Shown here: one piece after another, positions 1 through 5,950 of the stretch
Layout: every line of letters begins with the position of its first letter
How positions within the stretch are numbered: position 1 is the first letter of the stretch
Source: JAISFI01 sp031552425
Lineage (GTDB): Bacteria; Bacteroidota; Bacteroidia; Bacteroidales; Azobacteroidaceae
Length of the DNA: 6,657 nucleotides
Reading direction: 5' to 3'
Assembly (NCBI GenBank): GCA_031552425.1
Contig: JAVBMM010000054.1
Location: 1-6,657 of the forward strand
Made by a program: the position numbers and the translations under genes
Notes under the pieces: model-generated
What the model was told of the DNA's origin: nothing
Seen by the model: the letters and a program-made list of their open reading frames with translations, nothing else
Databases searched by the model: none

Positions 1-28
1 GATCATAACTTTCTAAATATTTAGTATT

Positions 29-290
29 TTACTTTTTCCCTTGATGAAAAAAGTAACAAAAAGCTAATTCCATTGAAAGTGCTACGCTCTGCAATAAGCA
101 TGTAAACATACTTATTGCTCTCACTTAAACGCACTTTTCAATACTGCGTTCAAATGGCTAAAAAATACTGTGTTACGGCTAAACAAAAAGAACTCATGCC
201 CTTGGCATTTTAACAGCTTTTTGTTTAACGCCTGCACTACGTATTTTTCTTAACTCCATTTGCCCGAGGCCGGGAAGTTGCCCTTTGATT
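29..290. repeat. Highly structured intergenic repeat element, probably a dispersed Bacteroidota repeat
   Basis: This gene-free stretch is made almost wholly of inverted repeats. TTACTTTTT (29-37) pairs with AAAAAGTAA (48-56). An outer stem, 72-82 with 131-142, has one bulge and encloses a second stem, GCAATAAGCATG (91-102) with CATACTTATTGC (107-118), 11 of 12 pairs. A third nested structure runs from 151 to 262: CAAATGG (151-157) with CCATTTG (256-262), AAAAATAC (161-168) with GTATTTTT (241-248), TAAACAAAAAG (180-190) with CTTTTTGTTTA (217-227), and ATGCC (196-200) with GGCAT (204-208). A small GC-rich hairpin, CCCG-aggc-CGGG, lies at 263-274. From memory, similar blocks recur between genes in many Bacteroidota, but copy number cannot be tested here. 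It may be a non-autonomous mobile repeat (REP- or MITE-like) or a structured RNA. The right border is approximate. Confidence 0.55.
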
Positions 291-300
291 AGGTGATTAA

Positions 301-316
301 ATTCAGAAGTCTGAAT
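301..316. promoter_or_regulatory. Short perfect dyad, possible operator
   Basis: ATTCAGA (301-307) and TCTGAAT (310-316) form a perfect 7-base inverted repeat with a 2-base centre. It lies 22 bases beyond (3' of) the candidate leftward -7 element at 338-345, so it would fall in the early transcribed region. A regulator site is possible, but a dyad this short can occur by chance in AT-rich DNA. Confidence 0.2.
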
Positions 317-337
317 AAACTCCATTTCAAAGAAGTG

Positions 338-345
338 CAAAGTTA
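338..345 (-). promoter_or_regulatory. Candidate Bacteroidota-type -7 promoter element, leftward
   Basis: On the minus strand the sequence reads TAACTTTGCAC. Its first eight bases match the Bacteroidota primary sigma factor -7 consensus TAnnTTTG exactly. There is no clear TTTG -33 element about 20 bases upstream, which weakens the call. It lies downstream of the operon terminator at 405-440, so it is well placed to start a new leftward transcript. No gene follows before the left edge, so the transcript would have a leader of more than 300 bases or be non-coding. The rest of 291-404 shows only AT-rich sequence, the 301-316 dyad and this element. Confidence 0.35.
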
Positions 346-404
346 AGGAAAAATTTATTATTTAAGAAGTATGTTGAAAAGCTTTGGGGAGTAAAATTGA
401 TTAT

Positions 405-440
405 AAAAAAAGTGTACCGAATATTTTCGATACACTTTTT
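405..440 (-). terminator. Rho-independent terminator of the leftward gene cluster
   Basis: AAAAAGTGTA (407-416) and TACACTTTTT (431-440) are perfectly complementary. The stem continues inwards through a U-G pair and CGA/TCG around a small AT loop. Read leftward as RNA, the stem ends in a U-run (TTTTTTATAA), the usual intrinsic terminator arrangement. It begins 16 bases after the stop codon of the HdeD-like gene, the last gene of the cluster. The A-run on the other side means it could also stop rightward transcription. Confidence 0.88.
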
Positions 441-456
441 ATTTATAAGGTACAAC

Positions 457-1089
457 TTATTCTTTTTCTTCCTTTTTCAGCTTGTCTATTTTTTGTTGGA
501 TTTTATCAACAGTTTTATGCAAGTCTTTTCCATGATCATGAAGCCTTTTCAGATCGAAAGAAATCATGATACGAAAGATCCCAATAAATAAGAATGCAAA
601 AGCTGTGATATAGACTGCTGTTAAAGCACCTGCCGCAGGTTGCCAGATAATGGCGATAGCACAAATGACGGCTAGAATACCGAATACCAAATACCATCCC
701 CAATTTTTCAAACCATAGCGGGACATATCTACAGAAGTACCGATGGCGGAAAATCCCCTGAACATAAACCAAAAAGCAACAATAAACGGAATAACGGCCA
801 TAGAAAATCCAGGTAAACAGATAAGTACCAAGCCAAGTAATAAATCTATGATACCGCAAGCAAAATACCATCCCCAACCGTTGAGTGTATTTTTGTTGGA
901 TAAGGAAAATACGATTTCAAAAATTCCAGAAACAAACATCATAATACTGAATACAATAGCTAAAGCTAAAAAAGAAACAGCAGGAGAGAACATCATGAAG
1001 ATGGATAAAACAACATACAGGATACCTAGAATTAAAGATAACCACCAGTTTTTAACTGCGGAATTCACTCTGTCAAATAATGTTTCCAT
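457..1089 (-). CDS. HdeD/DUF308 family six-helix membrane protein
   Basis: This 210-residue inner-membrane protein has six predicted helices at about residues 17-36, 40-63, 72-93, 97-117, 130-150 and 155-177. The helices form three tandem two-helix units, each opening with a tryptophan-rich motif: NWW (14), GWGW (71) and NWGW (129). This is the DUF308 repeat layout of HdeD-like proteins; E. coli HdeD is linked to acid resistance, but the molecular activity of the family is unclear. Residues 180-210 form a very charged, lysine- and glutamate-rich cytoplasmic tail that looks helical or coiled-coil. Length and repeat number fit the family. The ATG at 1089 is preceded by an AT-rich leader without a Shine-Dalgarno sequence, as is usual in this phylum. 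The gene follows the Omp85-like gene after 48 bases and precedes the terminator. A role in envelope stress is inference. Confidence 0.85.
   Translation of the reverse strand: METLFDRVNSAVKNWWLSLILGILYVVLSIFMMFSPAVSFLALAIVFSIMMFVSGIFEIVFSLSNKNTLNGWGWYFACGIIDLLLGLVLICLPGFSMAVIPFIVAFWFMFRGFSAIGTSVDMSRYGLKNWGWYLVFGILAVICAIAIIWQPAAGALTAVYITAFAFLFIGIFRIMISFDLKRLHDHGKDLHKTVDKIQQKIDKLKKEEKE
689..877 (-). repeat. 15-base direct repeat inside the HdeD-like gene
   Basis: AAATACCATCCCCAA occurs at 689-703 and again at 863-877, 174 bases apart, which is exactly 58 codons. On the coding strand it encodes the GWGWYF and NWGWYL openings of the second and third DUF308 units. The repeat is in frame and reflects internal duplication of the two-helix unit, not an inserted element. 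Confidence 0.75.
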
Positions 1090-1137
1090 ACTAATTAAAT
1101 TAAAAAATTATTATAAATAAAAAGAAAAATATAACGT

Positions 1138-2322
1138 TTATTGTCTTAACCAACTGCTTCCAAAGACGAGATAATAAGTAAACCCTTCAGGCCCCATAGC
1201 AAGGTCTACACCCATGCGAAGATTTAGTTTTTTTGCTATTAAATAACGAAATCCGGTTCCATAGCTCCAGGCCCATTCCTCTTTCCCGAAATCATCAAAT
1301 TGATCAAATCCTTTTCCGGCTCCGGAAAAAAACATGATACTCCAACGTTTACGCTCGTCAAAATCCCAACGTTCTTCTATTTCTGCAAGCATTGTTGTTT
1401 TACCTTGATAACGTGCTGTTGGTATTCCTCTCATGTCAATATAAGGCTTTAAGTAGAAAGGTTGGTTACCTGCTGATTGTTGCATGTCGAATCTTAATCC
1501 ATTAATCCAATTATGAAGAATTGGAATATAATAGTAAAAAGCTCCTTCAAATTGCCCGTATTTATAATCACTACCTACTACGGGATTACTCCAGTTTGCT
1601 GATAAATATGTTTTTATCCCTTTATTTGGAGTAAAAGTATTATCCCGGCTATCGAAAGAAAGTTTTATACCTAACCAACCAACATTTCCACTGATCTCAT
1701 CGGATATTTTATCGTTTATTTCATCGATATATTTTCCTTCTTTATTACTTTTTATTTCCAATTCGTTGTGCATGAATAAATATTGTATTCCTACTGAAAA
1801 ACGTGGATCTTTGAAACGTTGAGTTAATGAACCTGTAATAGGAATTGTTTTGATATTAAATTCAGATTCAATATTTTGATTGATACGTTCCAAATCGAAA
1901 TAGTAATTCAGATTGACGCTTCCATATCCTGCCATAAGCATGTAACGCATTCCCCATTTTTTAATTGTTCCTACTCGTCCCCCTCCGGCTGCCCATGAGT
2001 CATTCAAAGTATATCCTCCGAAAGCGGCGGTAATATCAGGGGGAAGAGGATATGTTTTTCCATTTACTGTGATAGGAGCATTTTGTTTGATAAACACAGG
2101 TGCTAAACCTCCTCCGAATCCTCCGAAAGCGGGTTCTGTGATGATGATAGGCATAGGAACAAAACCGTTTTTTTCGATTATCCATTGGCTTAAGTCCAAC
2201 TGTCCGTCTTCGGGATCTTTGAAACTTAATTTCTTTTCATTTTTATCTTGTGCGAAAATTCCGGTTATATTATAAATTAGACAAACCGCAAGAATTAGTA
2301 TAATTGAAGGCTTTTTCATCAT
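1138..2322 (-). CDS. POTRA-less Omp85/BamA-like outer-membrane beta-barrel (bacterial surface antigen D15 domain)
   Basis: This 394-residue protein starts with a signal peptide: KK, a hydrophobic core at about 5-20, and probable cleavage after GIFA at 24. The mature protein is a single barrel domain of the Omp85 family without POTRA repeats. Visible family marks are DSRDNTFTPNKG (224-235), the loop-6 motif as MRGIP (297-301) followed by LAEIEERWDF (312-321), the strand FFSGAGKGF (331-339), and a last strand ending YLVFGSSWLRQ. The loop-6 arginine is kept, but the usual V/IRGY/F reads MRGI, and the C-terminal residue is Gln instead of an aromatic. BamA and TamA need POTRA domains for protein insertion, so this barrel may be a porin-like or lipid-related relative; its substrate is unknown. 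The start lies 2 bases after the DoxX stop, which suggests translational coupling. The second Met (2319) is an alternative start. Confidence 0.85.
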   Translation of the reverse strand: MMKKPSIILILAVCLIYNITGIFAQDKNEKKLSFKDPEDGQLDLSQWIIEKNGFVPMPIIITEPAFGGFGGGLAPVFIKQNAPITVNGKTYPLPPDITAAFGGYTLNDSWAAGGGRVGTIKKWGMRYMLMAGYGSVNLNYYFDLERINQNIESEFNIKTIPITGSLTQRFKDPRFSVGIQYLFMHNELEIKSNKEGKYIDEINDKISDEISGNVGWLGIKLSFDSRDNTFTPNKGIKTYLSANWSNPVVGSDYKYGQFEGAFYYYIPILHNWINGLRFDMQQSAGNQPFYLKPYIDMRGIPTARYQGKTTMLAEIEERWDFDERKRWSIMFFSGAGKGFDQFDDFGKEEWAWSYGTGFRYLIAKKLNLRMGVDLAMGPEGFTYYLVFGSSWLRQ

Positions 2323-2324
2323 GA

Positions 2325-2747
2325 TTATTTCAGTTGTTTGACAATGAATTGGTCTATTGAAAATTTTCCCGGTCCTGTAATGTATAATAACAAGAATACT
2401 GTCAGATATACAAATGCAAGTTCTTTTACTACGAATGCGTCACCTCCATGGATACTGAAAAAAGCAATGCACATGGTGAAAATCATGGGAATGGTTGACA
2501 AACGATATAGAAAACCTAAAATAAAAGCGATGGGACAAATAAGTTCTCCAAAAATAGCCAACATGAGAGATACTTGATTTCCTACATGTAAGGGATCTGG
2601 AAAGACATTGGACATTTCTGAAAAATTAATAAATTTTTGAAATCCATGAGTCATTAGTAATATCCCAAAAATAATTCTTGCGAATAGTAAGATCACTGAT
2701 GATCTAATATCCTTTTGATAATTGGGGAATAAGAATTTTTTCCACAT
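2325..2747 (-). CDS. DoxX family inner-membrane protein
   Basis: This 140-residue protein has four predicted transmembrane helices at about residues 18-38, 60-79, 83-100 and 107-124. Family features are all present: RIIFGILLMTHGFQKF (24-39), LAIFGELICPIAFILGF (63-79), the histidine and glutamate of IHGGDAFVVKELA (99-111), and the terminal GPGKFSID (125-132). Length and layout fit DoxX (PF07681). DoxX proteins are named after a subunit of archaeal terminal oxidase, and mycobacterial relatives take part in membrane oxidoreductase complexes and oxidative-stress defence; most bacterial members have no proven role. The gene is followed after 2 bases by the Omp85-like gene, so the two are probably co-translated. 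Upstream, one arm of a 13-base inverted repeat ends 2 bases before the ATG, which could affect translation. Confidence 0.9.
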   Translation of the reverse strand: MWKKFLFPNYQKDIRSSVILLFARIIFGILLMTHGFQKFINFSEMSNVFPDPLHVGNQVSLMLAIFGELICPIAFILGFLYRLSTIPMIFTMCIAFFSIHGGDAFVVKELAFVYLTVFLLLYITGPGKFSIDQFIVKQLK

Positions 2748-2749
2748 AG

Positions 2750-2815
2750 TGATTGTTTTTAAGTATATCCAAACTAATTATCTAATTTAAACATGTTTTA
2801 AATTAAAAACAATCA
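2750..2815. promoter_or_regulatory. Nested inverted repeat between the HAD gene and the DoxX gene
   Basis: The outer arms TGATTGTTTTTAA (2750-2762) and TTAAAAACAATCA (2803-2815) are a perfect 13-base inverted repeat. Between them, overlapping the right arm, lies a near-perfect palindrome centred on CATG (2792-2795), spanning 2783-2805 with one extra T. In leftward RNA the second outer arm stops 2 bases before the DoxX ATG. The structure could fold as an mRNA stem controlling DoxX translation, act as a weak processing or termination site after the HAD gene, or bind a regulator. A near-match to the -7 promoter consensus (TTAGTTTG, 2777 to 2770, minus strand) lies in the loop. Confidence 0.5.
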
Positions 2816-2833
2816 AAAAGAAGAAAGGTTGAG

Positions 2834-3511
2834 TTACATAGGTAGATTTTTTAGAAAGTTATTCCAATCGTTGGAAAAATCTTGTATAGAATGGTAAAGC
2901 TTATTTGCTCCAGCATCTGATAATATTTGATCCGGTAATGGTCCTGTATTTACAGCAACAGTATAAATTCCAGCGGCAATGGATGATTGAATTCCCATGG
3001 GAGCATTTTCTACCACAATAGCTTCTTTGGCTGAGATTTTTCCTTTTTTTAATCCTTGTAAATAAGGCTCTGGATGGGGTTTTCCGTGAGTGACATCGTA
3101 TGCTGTGACCATCAGTTCGGGGCGAAAATATCCCGGAAAATGTTTGTTTAAATTTTCTAATAAGGATGTTTGTCCGGATCCGGTAACTATTAGAGTGGTT
3201 AATCCTTGTTCTTTTACTTTAGACAATAAATCCAGTATTCCTGGCATGATTTTTTGTGTATCATACTTTTTGAATAAGGTGGATTTTTTTTCATAAATAA
3301 GTTCTTTTTCTTCTTGGGTAGCGTTTCGGTTAAATGTTCTTTGAAAAAGTAGATCAATCGTGTCGTGTCCGGTTCTTCCTTCATGTAAATAGAATTCTTC
3401 TAATGAACAAGGTATTTGGTAGCTCAACATGGTTTCTTGCCAAGCCTTAGCATGAGCAGGCATGGAATCATAAAGGACTCCATCCATGTCGAAAAGAACA
3501 GCTTTGATCAT
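2834..3511 (-). CDS. HAD-superfamily (subfamily IA) phosphatase, beta-phosphoglucomutase-like fold
   Basis: This 225-residue soluble enzyme carries the HAD motifs in order. Motif I is FDMDGVLYDS, with nucleophile Asp8 and acid/base Asp10. Motif II is IVTGSG (Thr110), motif III is Lys144 in HGKPHPEPY, and motif IV is VVENAPMGI (166-173). A helical cap lies between motifs I and II (about 15-85). Motif IV has Glu168-Asn169 where beta-phosphoglucomutases have Glu-Asp, and the cap lacks an obvious copy of the substrate-binding motif of those mutases. A small-molecule phosphatase is therefore more likely than a true beta-phosphoglucomutase; the substrate is unknown. Closeness to pgi hints at sugar phosphates, but that is inference. 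The ATG at 3511 gives motif I at the usual position, and no Shine-Dalgarno sequence is visible. Confidence 0.88.
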   Translation of the reverse strand: MIKAVLFDMDGVLYDSMPAHAKAWQETMLSYQIPCSLEEFYLHEGRTGHDTIDLLFQRTFNRNATQEEKELIYEKKSTLFKKYDTQKIMPGILDLLSKVKEQGLTTLIVTGSGQTSLLENLNKHFPGYFRPELMVTAYDVTHGKPHPEPYLQGLKKGKISAKEAIVVENAPMGIQSSIAAGIYTVAVNTGPLPDQILSDAGANKLYHSIQDFSNDWNNFLKNLPM

Positions 3512-3541
3512 ATTCTATAAGGGAGTTTGAATTTGGAAGCA

Positions 3542-3597
3542 GAAAGTTAGAAGCGAAAATATTTTATTATCTTCTAACTTTCCACTTCTAACTTCTC
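3542..3597. repeat. Inverted and tandem repeat in the pgi-HAD gap
   Basis: GAAAGTTAGAAG (3542-3553) and CTTCTAACTTTC (3571-3582) form a perfect 12-base inverted repeat with a 17-base AT-rich loop. CTTCTAACTT occurs twice, at 3571-3580 and 3585-3594, a 14-base period, so the left arm could pair with either copy. The block begins right after the pgi stop, where the coding strand reads TAATGA, a double stop. In leftward RNA no U-run follows the stem, so it is not a classical terminator. It could stabilise or process the pgi mRNA, or be a copy of a short intergenic repeat. Confidence 0.6.
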
Positions 3598-3598
3598 A

Positions 3599-4942
3599 TT
3601 AGATTTTTGCTTGTATAGCTTTGCTTTCTGCCTCAAATCCGGGTTTGTTAAGCAAGGCAAACATATTTTTTTTATAGGCTTCTACTCCGGGTTGGTCGAA
3701 AGGATTAACTCCTAACATATATCCACTGATTCCACAGGCTTTTTCGAAAAAGTAAAGTAATTGTCCTAAGTAATATGCATTCAATTCCGGGAGTTCTATT
3801 TTGATGTTGGGAACACCTCCGTCTACATGTGCTAACTGAGTTCCGAGCTCAGCCATTTTATTGACAAAATCAACTCTTTTTCCGGCTAAGAAATTTAATC
3901 CATCCAAATCTTGTTCGTCCTTAGGAATTTCCATTTGGAAATTGGGTTGCATGACGGAGATAACAGTTTCGAAAATAGTTCGTTCCCCTTCTTGAATCCA
4001 TTGCCCCATGGAATGTAAATCTGTAGTGAAATCAACAGAAGCTGTGAAGATTCCTTTGTTCTCTTTTCCTTCACTTTCTCCATAAAGTTGCTTCCACCAT
4101 TCAGAAACATAATGTAATTTGGGATGAAAATTGGCTAGTATTTCTATTTTCTTTCCTTTTTTATATAATTCGTTGCGGGTAGTGGCATAGATGGCAGCGA
4201 TGTTTTCTGCAAAAGGAACATCTTTCCCTGTTAATTTTTGCATGTCTGCTGCTCCTTTGATTAACTGACGGATATCAATTCCGGCAATAGCGATTGGTAA
4301 TAAACCAACCGGAGTCAATACGGAGAAACGACCTCCTACATTGTCAGGAATGATAAAAGTTTTGTATCCTTCTTTATCGGCTAACATACGTAAAGCTCCA
4401 CGGGATTTATCTGTTACAGCAACTATTCTTTCTTTTGCTTCGTTTTTTCCTACTGTATTTTCTAATTGTTGTTTCAAAATACGGAAAGCTAATGCGGGTT
4501 CAGTAGTAGTTCCTGATTTGGAGATATTGATAATACCGAACTGTTTCCCTTTTAGATAACTGGATAGTTCATAAAGATAATCTTCTCCTATATTATGCCC
4601 TGCATAAAGAATAACCGGATTTTTTCGGCTGGAATCCAACCAATCAAAAGAGGAAGAGAGTGCATCAATAACAGCTTTAGCGCCTAAATAACTACCTCCT
4701 ATACCTACGACAACAACAGCTTCGCATTTATCACGGAGTCTTTTTGCTGTAGATTCTATATCGGTAATTACTGTTTCGGAAATTTCAGATGGTAATGTGA
4801 GCCATCCGAGGAAATCATTTCCTTTTCCGGAACCGTTATGAAGATCTGCAATACACTTTTCTGCAATAGAAGCCTGATCATAAACCTGTTCTTTAGAAAT
4901 AATTCCTAATGCTTTGTCAATGATTAAATTGATCGTTTTCAT
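3599..4942 (-). CDS. pgi: Glucose-6-phosphate isomerase
   Basis: The enzyme interconverts glucose 6-phosphate and fructose 6-phosphate in the cytoplasm, linking glycolysis and gluconeogenesis. The 447-residue length fits the short PGI class common in Firmicutes and Bacteroidota; the E. coli enzyme is nearly 550. Visible marks are GIGGSYLGAKA (80-90), the phosphate-binding SKSGTTTEP (141-149), the PGI signature GGRFSVLTP (203-211), the GESEGK segment with the catalytic glutamate (288-293), His310 in DLHSMGQW, and the second signature GVNPFDQPGVEAYK ending in Lys424. All expected catalytic residues appear intact. The ATG at 4942 lies 12 bases after the gpsA stop, in an AT-rich gap without a Shine-Dalgarno sequence, so the gene is very likely co-transcribed with gpsA and lysS. 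Confidence 0.97.
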   Translation of the reverse strand: MKTINLIIDKALGIISKEQVYDQASIAEKCIADLHNGSGKGNDFLGWLTLPSEISETVITDIESTAKRLRDKCEAVVVVGIGGSYLGAKAVIDALSSSFDWLDSSRKNPVILYAGHNIGEDYLYELSSYLKGKQFGIINISKSGTTTEPALAFRILKQQLENTVGKNEAKERIVAVTDKSRGALRMLADKEGYKTFIIPDNVGGRFSVLTPVGLLPIAIAGIDIRQLIKGAADMQKLTGKDVPFAENIAAIYATTRNELYKKGKKIEILANFHPKLHYVSEWWKQLYGESEGKENKGIFTASVDFTTDLHSMGQWIQEGERTIFETVISVMQPNFQMEIPKDEQDLDGLNFLAGKRVDFVNKMAELGTQLAHVDGGVPNIKIELPELNAYYLGQLLYFFEKACGISGYMLGVNPFDQPGVEAYKKNMFALLNKPGFEAESKAIQAKI

Positions 4943-4954
4943 AGCAAAATATAT

Positions 4955-5950
4955 TTATTTGAACGTATCTGTTAACCGTCTGATTTCCACCAGTGGTGCC
5001 TTCTTTTCGTACAGAATATTATAGACTGTATCTAAGATAGGCATATTTACTTGATATTTTTCGTTTATTTCTTTGATACATTTTGTTCCGTAATATCCTT
5101 CAGCAACCATTTCCATTTCTAATTGGGCAGTTTTTACGGAGTAATTTTTACCGATCATGGTTCCGAAAATACGGTTGCGGCTGAAACGAGAATAAGAAGT
5201 TACCAACAGATCGCCTAAATAAGCAGAATCGGTTACTTTCCTGTCCATAGGAAGAACGGCATCTAAAAAACGTTTCATTTCTTTAACTGCATTACAGATA
5301 AATACGGCATGAAAGTTATCTCCGTATTTTAATCCGTGACAAATCCCAGTCGCAACAGCGTATACATTTTTTAGAACGGAAGAAAATTCGATTCCGATAA
5401 CATCTTCGCTTATACTGGTTTTAACAAATCGATTGGATATAACTTTAGAGAAAATTTCGGCATTGGTTTCGTCGATACACGTAACCGTTAAATAGGAAAG
5501 TCTTTCTAAAGCAACTTCTTCTGCATGACAAGGGCCTCCTAAAACAATGATATTTTCCCTAGGAATTTGGTAAAATTCAGAAAAATAATCGGAAATAATC
5601 ATATTTTCATCAGGGACGATTCCTTTAATAGCAGAGATGATGAATTTATCTTTCAAGGGAGTGATTATCTTCTGTAAATGTTCCTTCAGGTAAGGAGAAG
5701 GAGTAGCAAATATTAATGTATCTGAATCTTGTATTACCTGGTTAATATCATCATAGAAAGTAATTCTTTCTGTATCAAAACTTACTGCAGTAAGATAAGC
5801 AGGATTATGTTTCAATTGTTTGAAATCTTCAATCCTGTCCGGCCTGCGCATGTACCAATTGATATTATCTTGTGTAGTTAACACTATTTTAGCTAAAGCT
5901 GTAGCCCAACTTCCGCCGCCCATAACGGCAATTTTTCCCGGAGATGTCAT
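4955..5950 (-). CDS. gpsA: Glycerol-3-phosphate dehydrogenase [NAD(P)+]
   Basis: This cytoplasmic enzyme reduces dihydroxyacetone phosphate to sn-glycerol 3-phosphate, the backbone for phospholipid synthesis. The 331 residues match the family. An N-terminal Rossmann fold opens with IAVMGGGSWATALA (7-20), the family's GxGxWG-type loop with Ala in place of the usual third Gly. SAIKG (106-110) carries the conserved Lys109, and GGPCHAEEVALE (138-149) matches the GPSFAxEV block. The C-terminal helical domain holds the catalytic lysine in SVLKNVYA (Lys194) and LGDLLVTSYSRFSRNR (245-260), which binds substrate and cofactor. The ATG (5950-5948) overlaps the lysS stop as ATGA, which points to translational coupling. 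The product depends on triose phosphate, which fits a neighbouring pgi. Confidence 0.97.
   Translation of the reverse strand: MTSPGKIAVMGGGSWATALAKIVLTTQDNINWYMRRPDRIEDFKQLKHNPAYLTAVSFDTERITFYDDINQVIQDSDTLIFATPSPYLKEHLQKIITPLKDKFIISAIKGIVPDENMIISDYFSEFYQIPRENIIVLGGPCHAEEVALERLSYLTVTCIDETNAEIFSKVISNRFVKTSISEDVIGIEFSSVLKNVYAVATGICHGLKYGDNFHAVFICNAVKEMKRFLDAVLPMDRKVTDSAYLGDLLVTSYSRFSRNRIFGTMIGKNYSVKTAQLEMEMVAEGYYGTKCIKEINEKYQVNMPILDTVYNILYEKKAPLVEIRRLTDTFK

Noticed and set aside
1..404. CRISPR array or tRNA in the repeat-rich left end
   Set aside because: The repeats are inverted and differ from each other, with no regular spacers. No cloverleaf with tRNA-like arms could be drawn.
384..591. Two overlapping plus-strand frames of 61 and 64 residues
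   Set aside because: They cross the terminator at 405-440 and run antisense to the end of the HdeD-like gene. Their residues are just the translation of AT-rich sequence, with no family resemblance.
536..877. Minus-strand frame of 113 residues
   Set aside because: It is a shifted frame of the HdeD-like gene; the correct frame is intact from start to stop, so no frameshift is needed.
743..1120. Plus-strand frame of 125 residues
   Set aside because: It is antisense to the HdeD-like gene, whose membrane repeats and family motifs are clear. The frame has no recognisable domain.
2069..2577. Plus-strand frames of 68 and 79 residues opposite the Omp85-like and DoxX genes
   Set aside because: They are antisense shadows of well-supported genes, without motifs.
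2770..2777. Promoter for the DoxX gene (TTAGTTTG on the minus strand)
   Set aside because: It differs from TAnnTTTG at the second position and has no TTTG element about 20 bases upstream. It is mentioned in the inverted-repeat entry but not called as a promoter.
3554..3561. Promoter for the HAD gene (TATTTTCG on the minus strand)
   Set aside because: It misses the consensus by one base, sits in the loop of the 3542-3582 repeat, and lacks a -33 element.
3895..4110. Minus-strand frame of 71 residues inside pgi
   Set aside because: It is a shifted frame within the intact and conserved pgi catalytic region.
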